Below, in pieces: positions 25,617 to 33,445 of a DNA stretch of 64,000 nt. Below the pieces are notes generated by a model. The model saw nothing but the letters and a program-made list of their open reading frames with translations, was not told the DNA's origin and did no database searches. Origin of the DNA: Actinomadura sp. NAK00032 (GTDB taxonomy: Bacteria; Actinomycetota; Actinomycetes; Streptosporangiales; Streptosporangiaceae); NCBI RefSeq assembly GCF_013364275.1, contig NZ_CP054932.1, positions 3,162,001 to 3,226,000 on the forward strand, in the 5' to 3' direction. The position numbers were made by a program, and so were the translations under genes. Every line of letters begins with the position of its first letter. Positions within the stretch are counted from its first letter, which is position 1.

Positions 25617-26273
25617 GTGAGCCTGCGAGTCATGGTCGTGGACGACCACCCGATGTGGCGCGAGGCCGTCGCCCGCGACCTCGCCGAAGCCGGGCACGAC
25701 GTGGTCGCCACCGCCGGGGAGGGCCGCGCCGCGGTCCGCATCGCCGCCGCCGCGCGCCCCGAGGTCGCGGTCGTCGACCTCCAGCTGCCCGACCTGAGCG
25801 GCGTCGAGGTCACCCGCCACCTCGCCGCCGCCGACCCGCCCGTCCGGGTGCTGGTGCTGTCGGCGAGCGGGGAGCAGCAGGACGTCCTGGAGGCGGTGAA
25901 GGCGGGCGCGACCGGCTACCTGCTGAAGTCCGCCGCCCGCGAGGAGTTCCTGGACGCCGTCCGCCGGACCGGAGAGGGCGACGCGGTCTTCACCCCCGGC
26001 CTCGCCGGGCTCGTCCTCGGCGAGTACCGCCGCCTGGCCGCCGCGCCCGCCCGCGCCGAAGACGACGACGCCCCGCGCCTCACCGACCGCGAGACCGAGG
26101 TGCTGCGGCTCGTCGCGAAGGGCCTGACCTACAAGCAGATCGCGCAGCGCCTCGTCCTGTCCCACCGCACGGTGCAGAACCACGTGCAGAACACCCTCGG
26201 CAAGCTCCAGCTCCACAACCGCGTCGAACTCGTCCGCTACGCCATCGAGAAGGGCCTCGACCAGGAGGACTAG
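25617..26273 (+). CDS. LuxR/NarL-family response regulator
   Basis: A 218-residue regulator: receiver domain with VVDDHPMWRE, phosphoacceptor Asp54 (VVDLQLPDLSG) and a conserved Lys in GYLLKSA, then a LuxR helix-turn-helix (LTDRETEVLRLVAKGLTYKQ, HRTVQNHVQNTLGKL). The start is GTG 25617, preceded by TAGGGT at 25605-25610 with a six-base gap, suggesting its own leaderless promoter inside the end of the kinase gene; GTG 25611 is an alternative. Direct neighbour of the TIGR04222/DUF692 locus, which it might control (inference only). Confidence 0.9.
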   Translation: MSLRVMVVDDHPMWREAVARDLAEAGHDVVATAGEGRAAVRIAAAARPEVAVVDLQLPDLSGVEVTRHLAAADPPVRVLVLSASGEQQDVLEAVKAGATGYLLKSAAREEFLDAVRRTGEGDAVFTPGLAGLVLGEYRRLAAAPARAEDDDAPRLTDRETEVLRLVAKGLTYKQIAQRLVLSHRTVQNHVQNTLGKLQLHNRVELVRYAIEKGLDQED

Positions 26274-26354
26274 CGGCACCCGGATCCAGGCCCGAACCAC
26301 GGCCGGAGCGCCCGCGTCTCACGACGTGAACGTGCCGCCGGACGGGAGCGTGCC

Positions 26355-27329
26355 ATGGTCGACGACATCTCGGGGTCCGCACTGGGCTTCCTCGCGTTCC
26401 ACCTCGTGATCGGTGCCCTGCTGCTGTTGATCTTGCGGACCGTGCGGGCGCCGCTGGTGCGCGGCGCCCCGCCGCCGCGCGACCCGCACCCCTACGAGAT
26501 CGCCTACCTGCACGGCGGGGGACGGCACGCGATCGCGGCCTCGCTGACCGCGCTCCGGCTCGACCGCGCGGTCGACGCGCACGCCGACGGGCGGCTCGCG
26601 GCGACCGGGCCGGCCGGCGCGGGCCCGCACGCGGCCGGGACTCCGCTGGACGCGGCGGTCTTCGGCGCCGTCGCCGGCGGCCGGGCCGGGACGCTCGCCG
26701 AGCTCACCGCCGAGGCGGGCGTCCGGGCCGAACGCGACCGGCTCCGCGACGGGCTGGTCGCCCAGGGCCTGCTGATCGGGCCGGGCGGGCGGACCCGGCT
26801 GCGGTTCGCCCGGGGCGCCGTGTTCGTCTGGATCGTGATCGGCTTCTCGGTCTTCGTCCTCGGCGACGTCTTCGAGGGGTTCCCGGCCGCGCTGGTGCCG
26901 CTCGCGGGCCTGGCCGCGCTGGGGATCGGCGCGCTGTCGCTCGGTGCGGACAAGGGCGAGCGGACGGCGGAGGGGGAGCGGGCGGTCGAGCGGGCCAGGG
27001 AGCGCGCCCCCCATCTCGACCCGGAGAACGGGGCCGCCTACGCCGGGCTCCCCGGCCCCGAGGTCCTGCTCGGCGTCGCGCTGTTCGGGACGGCGGCGCT
27101 GATGGCGCTCGACCCGGTGTTCGTCCACACCGTCGGGCTCGGCCGCTACCTGGAGCTGTCCGGTACCGCGGCGACCTCGGGCGTGGAATGGAGATCGTCG
27201 TGCTCGTCCAGCGCCTCGGTCTGCTCGGCGTCGTCCTGCGGCGGCGGAGGCTCCTGCGGCGGCGGAGGAGGAGGCTGCGGTGGCGGAGGCGGTTGCGGCG
27301 GGGGAGGAGGCTGCGGTGGAGGCGGCTGA
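26355..27329 (+). CDS. TIGR04222-domain membrane protein with Cys/Gly-rich C-terminal tail (candidate RiPP precursor)
   Basis: The 324-residue protein has membrane spans at about 10-30, 156-177, 180-199 and 237-261, a soluble TIGR04222-type region between the first two, and a striking tail at 281-324. The tail is a Ser/Cys/Ala block, then Gly runs broken by cysteines, seven Cys in all (283, 290, 295, 301, 308, 314, 320). TIGR04222 proteins with such tails occur beside DUF692 genes in Actinobacteria. DUF692 (MNIO) enzymes modify cysteines in other systems, so the tail is the likely substrate (inference). ATG 26355 has GGGAG upstream. The end overlaps the DUF692 gene. Confidence 0.85.
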   Translation: MVDDISGSALGFLAFHLVIGALLLLILRTVRAPLVRGAPPPRDPHPYEIAYLHGGGRHAIAASLTALRLDRAVDAHADGRLAATGPAGAGPHAAGTPLDAAVFGAVAGGRAGTLAELTAEAGVRAERDRLRDGLVAQGLLIGPGGRTRLRFARGAVFVWIVIGFSVFVLGDVFEGFPAALVPLAGLAALGIGALSLGADKGERTAEGERAVERARERAPHLDPENGAAYAGLPGPEVLLGVALFGTAALMALDPVFVHTVGLGRYLELSGTAATSGVEWRSSCSSSASVCSASSCGGGGSCGGGGGGCGGGGGCGGGGGCGGGG

Positions 27330-28143
27330 CCTTCCGGAGCTGGGCGTCGGGATCGGGTGGCGGCCGGAGATCGCGGGGTTCGTCGGGGCGCTGCCGGGGC
27401 TGCGCTTCACCGAGGTGATCGCCGAATCGGTGCACCCGGAGCGTCCCGCGCCGGAGCTGGCGGAGCTGCGCGAGCGGGGCGCGGCGGTCGTCCCGCACGG
27501 GGTGAAGCTGTCGCTCGGCGGCGCCGAGCCCGTCGCGGCCGAGCGGGTCGCGCACCTGGCCGCGTGCGCCGACGCGCTGCGCGCCCCGCTGGTGAGCGAG
27601 CACGTCGCGTTCGTCCGGGCGGGCGGGATCGAGGCCGGGCACCTGCTGCCGGTGCCGCGCACCCGCGCCGCGCTGGACGCCCTCACCGCCAACATCCGCC
27701 GCACGCGGGCCGAGCTGCCCGTCCCGCTGGCCGTCGAGCCGATCGCGGCCCTGTTCGACTGGCCGGACGCCGAGTACACCGAGGCCGACTTCCTGACCGA
27801 ACTGCTCGACCGCACCGGCGCGCTGCTCCTGCTGGACGTCGCCAACGTGTACGCCAACGCCCGCAACCGCGGCGAGGACCCCCTGGACCTCCTCGACCGG
27901 CTGCCGCTCGACCGCGTCGCCTACTGCCACGTCGCGGGCGGCGCCGAGCGGGGCGGCCGGTACCACGACACCCACACCGCCGCCGTCCCGCCGGAGGTCC
28001 TGGACCTGGTCGCCGAGCTGTGCGCGCGCCGCCGCCCGCCCGGCCTGCTGCTGGAGCGCGACGGGCACTACCCGCCGGCCGGCGAGCTGCGGGCCGAGCT
28101 GGACGCCGTCGCCGCCGCGTCCGGCTACCCGCCGATCACATGA
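27316..28143 (+). CDS. DUF692 multinuclear non-heme iron oxidative enzyme (MNIO family)
   Basis: A 275-residue TIM-barrel protein related to MbnB, TglH and ChrH, which use two or three irons to oxidise cysteine in ribosomal peptides. Likely ligands are visible: His61 (PHGVKLSLG), His96 (VSEHVAF), Glu141, Asp174 and Asn177 (LLLDVANVYANARNRG), His205 (CHVAGG), Asp218 and His220 (HDTHTAAVP), and Glu247 (LLERDGHYP). The start GTG 27316 is chosen because GGGGAGGAGG (27301-27310), which lies within the precursor's Gly/Cys codons, sits five bases upstream; a GTG at 27280 is possible. It overlaps the precursor gene by 14 bases and the next gene by four. Confidence 0.9.
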   Translation: MEAADLPELGVGIGWRPEIAGFVGALPGLRFTEVIAESVHPERPAPELAELRERGAAVVPHGVKLSLGGAEPVAAERVAHLAACADALRAPLVSEHVAFVRAGGIEAGHLLPVPRTRAALDALTANIRRTRAELPVPLAVEPIAALFDWPDAEYTEADFLTELLDRTGALLLLDVANVYANARNRGEDPLDLLDRLPLDRVAYCHVAGGAERGGRYHDTHTAAVPPEVLDLVAELCARRRPPGLLLERDGHYPPAGELRAELDAVAAASGYPPIT

Positions 28144-28592
28144 GCGGCCCCTTCGACCCCGCCCTCGCGGCGGCGCAGGAGGCGCTCGTCCGCGCCATGG
28201 CGGCCGGCGGGCCGCTCCCGGACGGCTTCGACCCCGGCGCCGTCGGGGCCGCCGCGCGCGGCATCCTGCTCAAGCGGGCCGGGGAGGCCGCCCGCGCGTG
28301 GCCCGCACTCGCCGCGTCCTACGGGACGTCCTGGCGCGACGCGTTCACCGCCTGGGCCGCCGAGCGGCCGACCCGCGGGTCATTGCGGGACGGGTGGGAC
28401 TTCGCGCGCGCCCACCGCGGCGAACTCGACGCGGACGCGGCGCGGGAACTGGCGCTCGCCGAGGTCCGGTGGTCGTATGACGGCGAGTCCCCGCCGCGCC
28501 CCCGCCGGGCCGCCGTGCGCCGGGCGCCCGGGGGAGTGGCGGTGCGGGTTCGCGGGTACGTCCGGGTCTTCGGACGGGGCGCGCCGCGCTGA
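28140..28592 (+). CDS. Small partner protein of the DUF692 locus
   Basis: A 150-residue helical protein starting MSGPFDPALAAAQEALVRAM, with a central segment LLKRAGEAARAWPALAASYG and a basic C-terminal tail. Its place directly after the DUF692 gene, with an ATGA overlap, parallels the partner proteins (BufC/TglI-like) that present substrate peptides to MNIO enzymes. I cannot show homology by eye, so the partner role is inference from context. There is no signal peptide or membrane span. The coding frame ends before the phosphofructokinase promoter region. Confidence 0.7.
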   Translation: MSGPFDPALAAAQEALVRAMAAGGPLPDGFDPGAVGAAARGILLKRAGEAARAWPALAASYGTSWRDAFTAWAAERPTRGSLRDGWDFARAHRGELDADAARELALAEVRWSYDGESPPRPRRAAVRRAPGGVAVRVRGYVRVFGRGAPR

Positions 28593-28641
28593 CCCGTGCG
28601 GCGCGGCGCGAACGGTGTGCCGCCGCCCCCGGCAGCGGCTA

Positions 28642-28653
28642 TGGTCTAGACCA
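28642..28653. promoter_or_regulatory. DasR-type palindrome (dre-like) upstream of the phosphofructokinase gene
   Basis: TGGTCTAGACCA is a perfect 12-bp palindrome and equals the core of the dre consensus recognised by DasR, the GntR/HutC-family N-acetylglucosamine regulator of Streptomyces. It lies about 100 bp before the start of the phosphofructokinase gene, suggesting control of glycolytic flux by aminosugar status. Confidence 0.7.
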
Positions 28654-28751
28654 ATGGCGGCACGCCGGGACGCCCGGCGCGCCCGCCCCGTGGCCGTATG
28701 TTCGGGCCTGTGAATCGAGGGAGGAGCCCGGTGGCGGGAGAAGGAGACGGC

Positions 28752-29777
28752 ATGCGCGTCGGAGTGCTGACCGGTGGCGGGGACTGCCCCGGACTGAACG
28801 CGGTGATCCGCGCGGTCGTCCGCAAGGGCGTGCAGGTCTTCGGCTACGAGTTCGTGGGCTTCCGGGCCGGCTGGCGCGGGCCCCTCGAAGGCGACACCGT
28901 GGCCCTCGACGTGCAGGCCGTGCGCGGGATCCTGCCGCGCGGCGGCACGATTCTCGGCTCGTCCCGGACCAACCCGGTCAAGGTCGAGGGCGGCGTCGAG
29001 CGGATCAAGGACAACCTCGCCGGCCTCGGCGTGGACGCCCTGATCGCCATCGGCGGCGAGGACACCCTCGGCGTCGCGCGCGAGCTGTACGCGAGCGGCG
29101 TCAACGTCGTCGGCGTCCCGAAGACGATCGACAACGACCTGAACGCGACCGACTACACGTTCGGGTTCGACACCGCCGTCAACATCGGCATGGAGGCCGT
29201 CGACCGGCTGCACACCACCGCCGAGAGCCACCACCGCGCGCTGATCTGCGAGGTCATGGGCCGGCACGCGGGCTGGATCGCGCTGCACGTCGGCATGGCC
29301 GCCGGCGCCAACGTCATCCTCATCCCCGAGCGGCCCTTCGACATCGAGAAGGTCTGCCAGTACGTGGAGAGCCGGTTCAAGACCCGGTACGCGCCGATCA
29401 TCGTCGTGTCCGAGGGCGCCCACCCGATCGACGGGCAGATGCAGCTGCAGACCGGGGAGCGGGACGCGTTCGGGCACGTCCGGCTCGGCGGCATCGGCCA
29501 GGCCCTCGCCGACGAGATCGAGAAGCGCACCGGCAAGGAGGCCCGCGCCACCGTGCTCGGGCACATCCAGCGCGGCGGCACCCCCACCGCGTTCGACCGC
29601 GTCCTCGCCACCCGCTTCGGCCTCCAGGCCATCGACGCCGTCAAGGACGGCGACTTCGGCAAGATGGTCGCGCTCCAGGGCACCGGCATCGTCCGGGTCG
29701 GGCTGGACGAGGCGACCAAGGAGCTGAAGACCGTCCCGCTCGAGCGCTACGCCGAGGCCGAGGTCTTCTTCGGCTGA
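28752..29777 (+). CDS. pfp: Phosphofructokinase, predicted pyrophosphate-dependent
   Basis: A 341-residue group of the PfkA superfamily: GGGDCPGLN near the N-terminus, PKTIDNDL, MGRHAGWIA and GHIQRGGTPTAFDR. Fructose-6-phosphate is phosphorylated at C1. Residue 104 is Asp (GGEDT) and residue 124 is Lys (PKTID). ATP-dependent enzymes carry Gly at both places, whereas PPi-dependent ones such as that of Amycolatopsis methanolica carry Asp and Lys, so PPi is the predicted donor and the reaction would be reversible. ATG 28752 follows GAAGGAG. A frame open from 28698 has no comparable ribosome site. A DasR-like site lies upstream. Confidence 0.9.
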   Translation: MRVGVLTGGGDCPGLNAVIRAVVRKGVQVFGYEFVGFRAGWRGPLEGDTVALDVQAVRGILPRGGTILGSSRTNPVKVEGGVERIKDNLAGLGVDALIAIGGEDTLGVARELYASGVNVVGVPKTIDNDLNATDYTFGFDTAVNIGMEAVDRLHTTAESHHRALICEVMGRHAGWIALHVGMAAGANVILIPERPFDIEKVCQYVESRFKTRYAPIIVVSEGAHPIDGQMQLQTGERDAFGHVRLGGIGQALADEIEKRTGKEARATVLGHIQRGGTPTAFDRVLATRFGLQAIDAVKDGDFGKMVALQGTGIVRVGLDEATKELKTVPLERYAEAEVFFG

Positions 29778-29881
29778 TCGGGCCCTCCCGGCGGGAACAC
29801 GTCTTCCGGGTCGCGGTGTTGCCCACTGTGGGCCACACTAGAAGCCGGCCCCTCGACCTGTTCCCGCCAGGAGGATCACGC

Positions 29882-31114
29882 ATGACCACGCTCGACACCG
29901 CGCCGGCGGACGCCCGGGAGCAGTCGCCGGCCGGCGGCGAGCCGTGCGTGCTGCTCAAACTGGGCGAGGTCGTCCTCAAGGGCAAGAACCGCGAGCTGTT
30001 CGAGCGCCGCCTCGCCGACAACGTGCGGCTGGCCGTCCGGCCCATCGCCCGCGTCGACGTCGTCCGCCGCCACGGCGTGTTCATCATCCGCAAGCACGAC
30101 GCCGACCTCGCCACCATGGAGCGCGTCGCGCAGCGGGTGACCGACGTCATGGGCATCGTGTGGGCGCACCGCGCCTGGCGGGTCGGCAAGGACCTCGCCA
30201 GCGTCGAGCGCGCCGCCCTCGAACTCATGGACGGCCGCACCGGCACCTTCGCCGTCCGGTCCCGGCGCCGCGACAAGCGCTTCCCGATGACCTCCACCGA
30301 GCTCGACCGGCACATCGGCGGCCTCGTCGCCGAGCGCTACGGCCAGCCCGTCAGGCTCAAGGACCCCGAGCACACCCTGTCCATCGAGGTCGACCGCGAC
30401 GAGGTGTTCGTCTACTCCGGCGGGCTGCCCGGCCAGGGCGGCCTCCCCGTCGGGATGAGCGGCCGCGCCCTCGTGCTGATGTCCGGCGGCATCGACTCGC
30501 CCGTCGCCGCCTACCGGATGATGCGCCGCGGCCTGCGCGTGGACTACCTGCACTTCTCCGGCATGCCGTTCACCGGCCCCGAGTCGATCTACAAGGCGTA
30601 CGCGCTGGTCCGCGAGCTGGACAAGTTCCAGGGCGGGTCCCGGCTGTTCGTCGTCCCGTTCGGCAAGGCGCAGCAGCAGATCAAGTCGTCCGGCGCGGAC
30701 CGGCTCGCCGTGATCGCGCAGCGCCGGCTGATGCTGCGCACCGGCGAGGTCCTCGCCCACCGCCGCCGCGACACCGCGCTGATCACCGGTGACGCGCTCG
30801 GCCAGGTGTCCAGCCAGACGCTCACCAACATCACCGCGCTGGACGACGCCGTCGAGCTGCCCATCCTGCGCCCCCTCGTCGGCATGGACAAGAGCGAGAT
30901 CATGGACCAGGCGCGCCGCATCCGCACCCTGTCGATCTCCGAGCTGCCCGACGAGGACTGCTGCACCATGCTCGCGCCCCGCCGCGCCGAGACCAAGGCC
31001 AAGATCGACGACCTCCGCCGCATCGAGAAGCGCCTCGACGTCGACGAGCTGGCCGACCACCTCGCCGACTCCGTCCAGGAACACCGCCCGACCTACGGCG
31101 ACACCACAACCTGA
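29882..31114 (+). CDS. thiI: tRNA uracil 4-sulfurtransferase
   Basis: The 410-residue enzyme installs 4-thiouridine in tRNA and can also feed sulfur to thiazole synthesis. It has a ferredoxin-like/THUMP N-terminal region (about 15-170), a PP-loop SGGIDSP at about 201-207 and the conserved ISELPDEDCCTMLAP segment. There is no C-terminal rhodanese domain, as is common outside Enterobacteria, so sulfur must come from another carrier. ATG 29882 has AGGAGG upstream. In the 104-bp spacer before it, GGCGGGAACA and TGTTCCCGCC form distant inverted repeats. Tandem terminator-like repeats follow the stop. Confidence 0.9.
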   Translation: MTTLDTAPADAREQSPAGGEPCVLLKLGEVVLKGKNRELFERRLADNVRLAVRPIARVDVVRRHGVFIIRKHDADLATMERVAQRVTDVMGIVWAHRAWRVGKDLASVERAALELMDGRTGTFAVRSRRRDKRFPMTSTELDRHIGGLVAERYGQPVRLKDPEHTLSIEVDRDEVFVYSGGLPGQGGLPVGMSGRALVLMSGGIDSPVAAYRMMRRGLRVDYLHFSGMPFTGPESIYKAYALVRELDKFQGGSRLFVVPFGKAQQQIKSSGADRLAVIAQRRLMLRTGEVLAHRRRDTALITGDALGQVSSQTLTNITALDDAVELPILRPLVGMDKSEIMDQARRIRTLSISELPDEDCCTMLAPRRAETKAKIDDLRRIEKRLDVDELADHLADSVQEHRPTYGDTTT

Positions 31115-31121
31115 CCCGGCG

Positions 31122-31343
31122 CCCTCAGCGTTTCATCGTGGAGGTCCGCTCCGGTCGGCCCCTCAGCGTTTCATTGTGGGGGACGACCCCCACACCCCCG
31201 ATAAGAGCGCGGCCCGCTGAGGGGGGCGACCTCCGCTGGCGCTCCGGTCGCCCCCTCAGCCTTTCATTGTGGGGAACGACCCCCACACCCCCGATAAAGG
31301 ACGGCCCGCTGAGGGGCCGACCTCCGCTGGCGCTCCGGTCGGC
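31122..31343. repeat. Tandem intergenic repeat of about 92 bp (one shortened and two full copies)
   Basis: Units begin at CCCTCAGC: a shortened copy at 31122-31158, then full copies at about 31160-31252 and 31253-31343. Each full copy contains TTTCATTGTGGGG, a CCCCCACACCCCCGATAA stretch (forming a TGTGGGG/CCCCACA hairpin) and GACCTCCGCTGGCGCTCC framed by complementary arms. Located between thiI and a converging gene, the array looks like multiplied terminator-type palindromes. Confidence 0.85.
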
Positions 31344-31355
31344 CCCTCAGCGGGC
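31304..31355. terminator. Bidirectional hairpin between thiI and the converging gene
   Basis: A perfect 19-bp inverted repeat (31304-31322 with 31337-31355) has a 14-base loop. The right arm includes the last codons and stop of the minus-strand gene (stop at 31347), so the stem can end transcription from both sides. Confidence 0.8.
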
Positions 31356-32246
31356 GTCGAAGTCCGTGGGGCGCGGGGGTTCGGGGCCGTCCGGGCCCAT
31401 CAGCGTGATGCGCTCGATGCGGACGATGCGGAACCGGCGGCCGGCCACCGCGATGCCGTTGCGGCGCGACTCGGCCTCCAGCAGCTCCGCCGCCTCGGCG
31501 AAGCGGGTGACGTCCGCGTCGGCCGGGCTCTCCACCGCCGGGACCACGTGCCGGAAGTAGGTGATCAGCGCGTCGCGGGCCTGCTGCGGCGCGCCGTGCA
31601 GCCGGCCGACCGGCCGCCAGCGCCGCTCGCTGCGCTCGGCCACCGTGAACGCGGGCGCCAGCGCGACCGGGGTGAGGAACGCGCCGGACGGCTCGTGCCC
31701 CGCCGCCGCGGCCGCGTCCAGCAGCCGGCACAGCAGCTCGGCCGCCGGCTCGGACACCGGGTCGTCCTCGGGCAGCAGCTCGTAGGGGCGGACGGACGCG
31801 GCGCGGCCCGCGGCGGGCCGCGGGTCCGGGTCCGTGGGGCGGGGCGGCTCCGGGCCGTCCGGGCCGGTGCGGACGAGCTGCTCGATCCGTACGATCCGGA
31901 ACCGCCGCCCGGCCGCGGCGACCTCGTCGGCCGCCTCGCCCTGCACGGCGCGCGCGGCGGCGAGCAGCTCGTCCTCGCGCGCGCCGCCCGCGAGCGCCGC
32001 CAGGTCCTCCAGCCGCCCGGCGAGCAGCTCGCGGACGCCCTGCGGCAGCGGATCGCACGGGCACACGACCTGCCAGCCGCCCGGGACGTGCTCGGCGGCC
32101 GTGAACAGCGTGCCCACGGCCACGAGCTCCGGATAGGCGGACAGGGCGCGGCACGCGTCCGCGAGCCGGACCGCGGCGACCGGGTCGACGCCGTCCAGGT
32201 CCTCCGGGAACAACCGCCCCCCGGCGTCACCATCGCCCATCGTCAT
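31347..32246 (-). CDS. DUF5954-like uncharacterised protein with duplicated module
   Basis: The roughly 299-residue cytoplasmic protein carries two copies of the motif AGRRFRIVRIE followed by GPDGPEPPRPTD, one near the middle and one at the C-terminus, each ending a similar module. From memory this matches actinobacterial DUF5954 proteins; the function is unknown. The start is uncertain among ATGs at 32240, 32246, 32255 and 32258, none with a strong ribosome site. A DasR-like palindrome sits 26-55 bp upstream, so it may be aminosugar-regulated. Confidence 0.7.
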   Translation of the reverse strand: MTMGDGDAGGRLFPEDLDGVDPVAAVRLADACRALSAYPELVAVGTLFTAAEHVPGGWQVVCPCDPLPQGVRELLAGRLEDLAALAGGAREDELLAAARAVQGEAADEVAAAGRRFRIVRIEQLVRTGPDGPEPPRPTDPDPRPAAGRAASVRPYELLPEDDPVSEPAAELLCRLLDAAAAAGHEPSGAFLTPVALAPAFTVAERSERRWRPVGRLHGAPQQARDALITYFRHVVPAVESPADADVTRFAEAAELLEAESRRNGIAVAGRRFRIVRIERITLMGPDGPEPPRPTDFDAR

Positions 32247-32283
32247 GCCGGACATCATCCTCGCCGCGCCGGTTCCGGCCAAT

Positions 32284-32295
32284 GGTCCAGACCAT
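32284..32295. promoter_or_regulatory. Second DasR-like site, upstream of the DUF5954-like gene
   Basis: TGGTCCAGACCA differs by one central base from the dre core and is flanked by AA and TT, extending the inverted repeat. It is placed between the EamA transporter stop (32300) and the start of the minus-strand gene, where an operator would act. Confidence 0.6.
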
Positions 32296-32299
32296 TTTG

Positions 32300-33232
32300 T
32301 TACCGCCGCGTTCTCCACCGGGCGGGCGCGATGAGCACGACCAGGCTCGCCGCCAGCAGCGCCAGGCCGGCCAGCGCGGCGGCGCCGAGCCGCTCGTCCA
32401 GCAGGACCGTGCCGAGCACCGCGGCCACCGCCGGCTCCGCCAGCGTCAGCGTCGTCGCCGTCGTGGCCGGGGTGGTGCGCAGGCCCCGCGCGAACAGCAG
32501 GTAGCCGCCGCCCGTGGTGACCACGCCGAGGTAGAGCGCGATCAGCGCGCCCGACCCGGTGAGCAGCCAGCCCGACCCGGCCGACAGCACCGGGAGCAGC
32601 GGGACGGCCGCCGCCGCGAACAGCGCCCCGGCGACGGCCCGGTCCTCCTCGCCGCGCCCGATGAGAACGGACGCGACCGTCGCGTACACCGCGTACGACA
32701 GCCCGGACAGCAGCGCCAGGGCGATGCCCACCGGCTCGACGCCGGCGTCCCGGCCGCCGCCGATGAGCAGCGCGCAGCCCGCGACGGCGCCCGCGGTCGC
32801 GACCGCCCACCGCCCGGCCGGCCGCGACCGCCGCGCGAGCAGCCCGATCACGCCGGTGAACGCGGGCGCGCTGCCGATCGTGACGACCGTGCCCACCGCC
32901 ACGCCGGTGCGGCCCGCCGCGACGAAGAACGCGGTCTGGTACACCGCGATCGCGACGGCGCCCACACCGACCAGCGGCAGGTTGCGGCGGTTCCCGAGCA
33001 GCCGCCGCAGCCCGGCGCCCCGGCGCGTGCACGCCGCGAGCACCAGCAGGACGGCACCGCCGATGACGATGCGGCTCGCGGCGACCGAGAACGCCGACGC
33101 GCCCTCGGCGAACGTGCGGACGGTCCCTGTCGTCCCCCACAGGGACGCCGCCAGCAGGACGTCGGCACCGCCGCCGGAGCGGGCGCGGGCGGCCCGTCTG
33201 GACGCGTGCCGGAGGAAGGTGTGCTGTGACAC
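32300..33232 (-). CDS. EamA/DMT-family transporter
   Basis: A 310-residue drug/metabolite-type exporter with ten hydrophobic segments arranged as two EamA halves. The first half begins LLAASLWGTTGTVRTF. The second contains GLSYAVYATVASVLIGRG and ends with ATTATTLTLAEPAVAAVLG, a typical signature. The substrate is unknown; relatives export amino acids or metabolites. GTG 33232 has AGGAG five bases upstream. The 213-bp spacer up to the DAHP synthase gene contains no clear gene. Confidence 0.88.
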   Translation of the reverse strand: MSQHTFLRHASRRAARARSGGGADVLLAASLWGTTGTVRTFAEGASAFSVAASRIVIGGAVLLVLAACTRRGAGLRRLLGNRRNLPLVGVGAVAIAVYQTAFFVAAGRTGVAVGTVVTIGSAPAFTGVIGLLARRSRPAGRWAVATAGAVAGCALLIGGGRDAGVEPVGIALALLSGLSYAVYATVASVLIGRGEEDRAVAGALFAAAAVPLLPVLSAGSGWLLTGSGALIALYLGVVTTGGGYLLFARGLRTTPATTATTLTLAEPAVAAVLGTVLLDERLGAAALAGLALLAASLVVLIAPARWRTRR

Positions 33233-33445
33233 GGAGGCTCCTGACCTCGAATCGGAAGAGGAAGTTCCGGATTCGGGGCGCAGGAGGACGCCGGCCGGGC
33301 GCGTGTCCGCGCCGGGCCGGGGTCAGAACTCGCTGTGAGTGCGGTCGCCGCGCCCCGTCAGGAGCGCGGCGGCCCGCAGTCGGAGACCCAGTACGCCATG
33401 CGAGGGACGATACCGGCCCCGTGCCGGGCACGGGCCGGGCGGGAC

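Noticed and set aside
26355..27329. Frameshift or sequencing error producing the Cys/Gly tail
   Set aside because: The tail is in frame with strong codon bias, and similar tails are typical of TIGR04222 proteins beside DUF692 genes.
31122..31355. CRISPR array
   Set aside because: Units are about 92 bp and directly abutting without spacers; palindromic and terminator-like instead.
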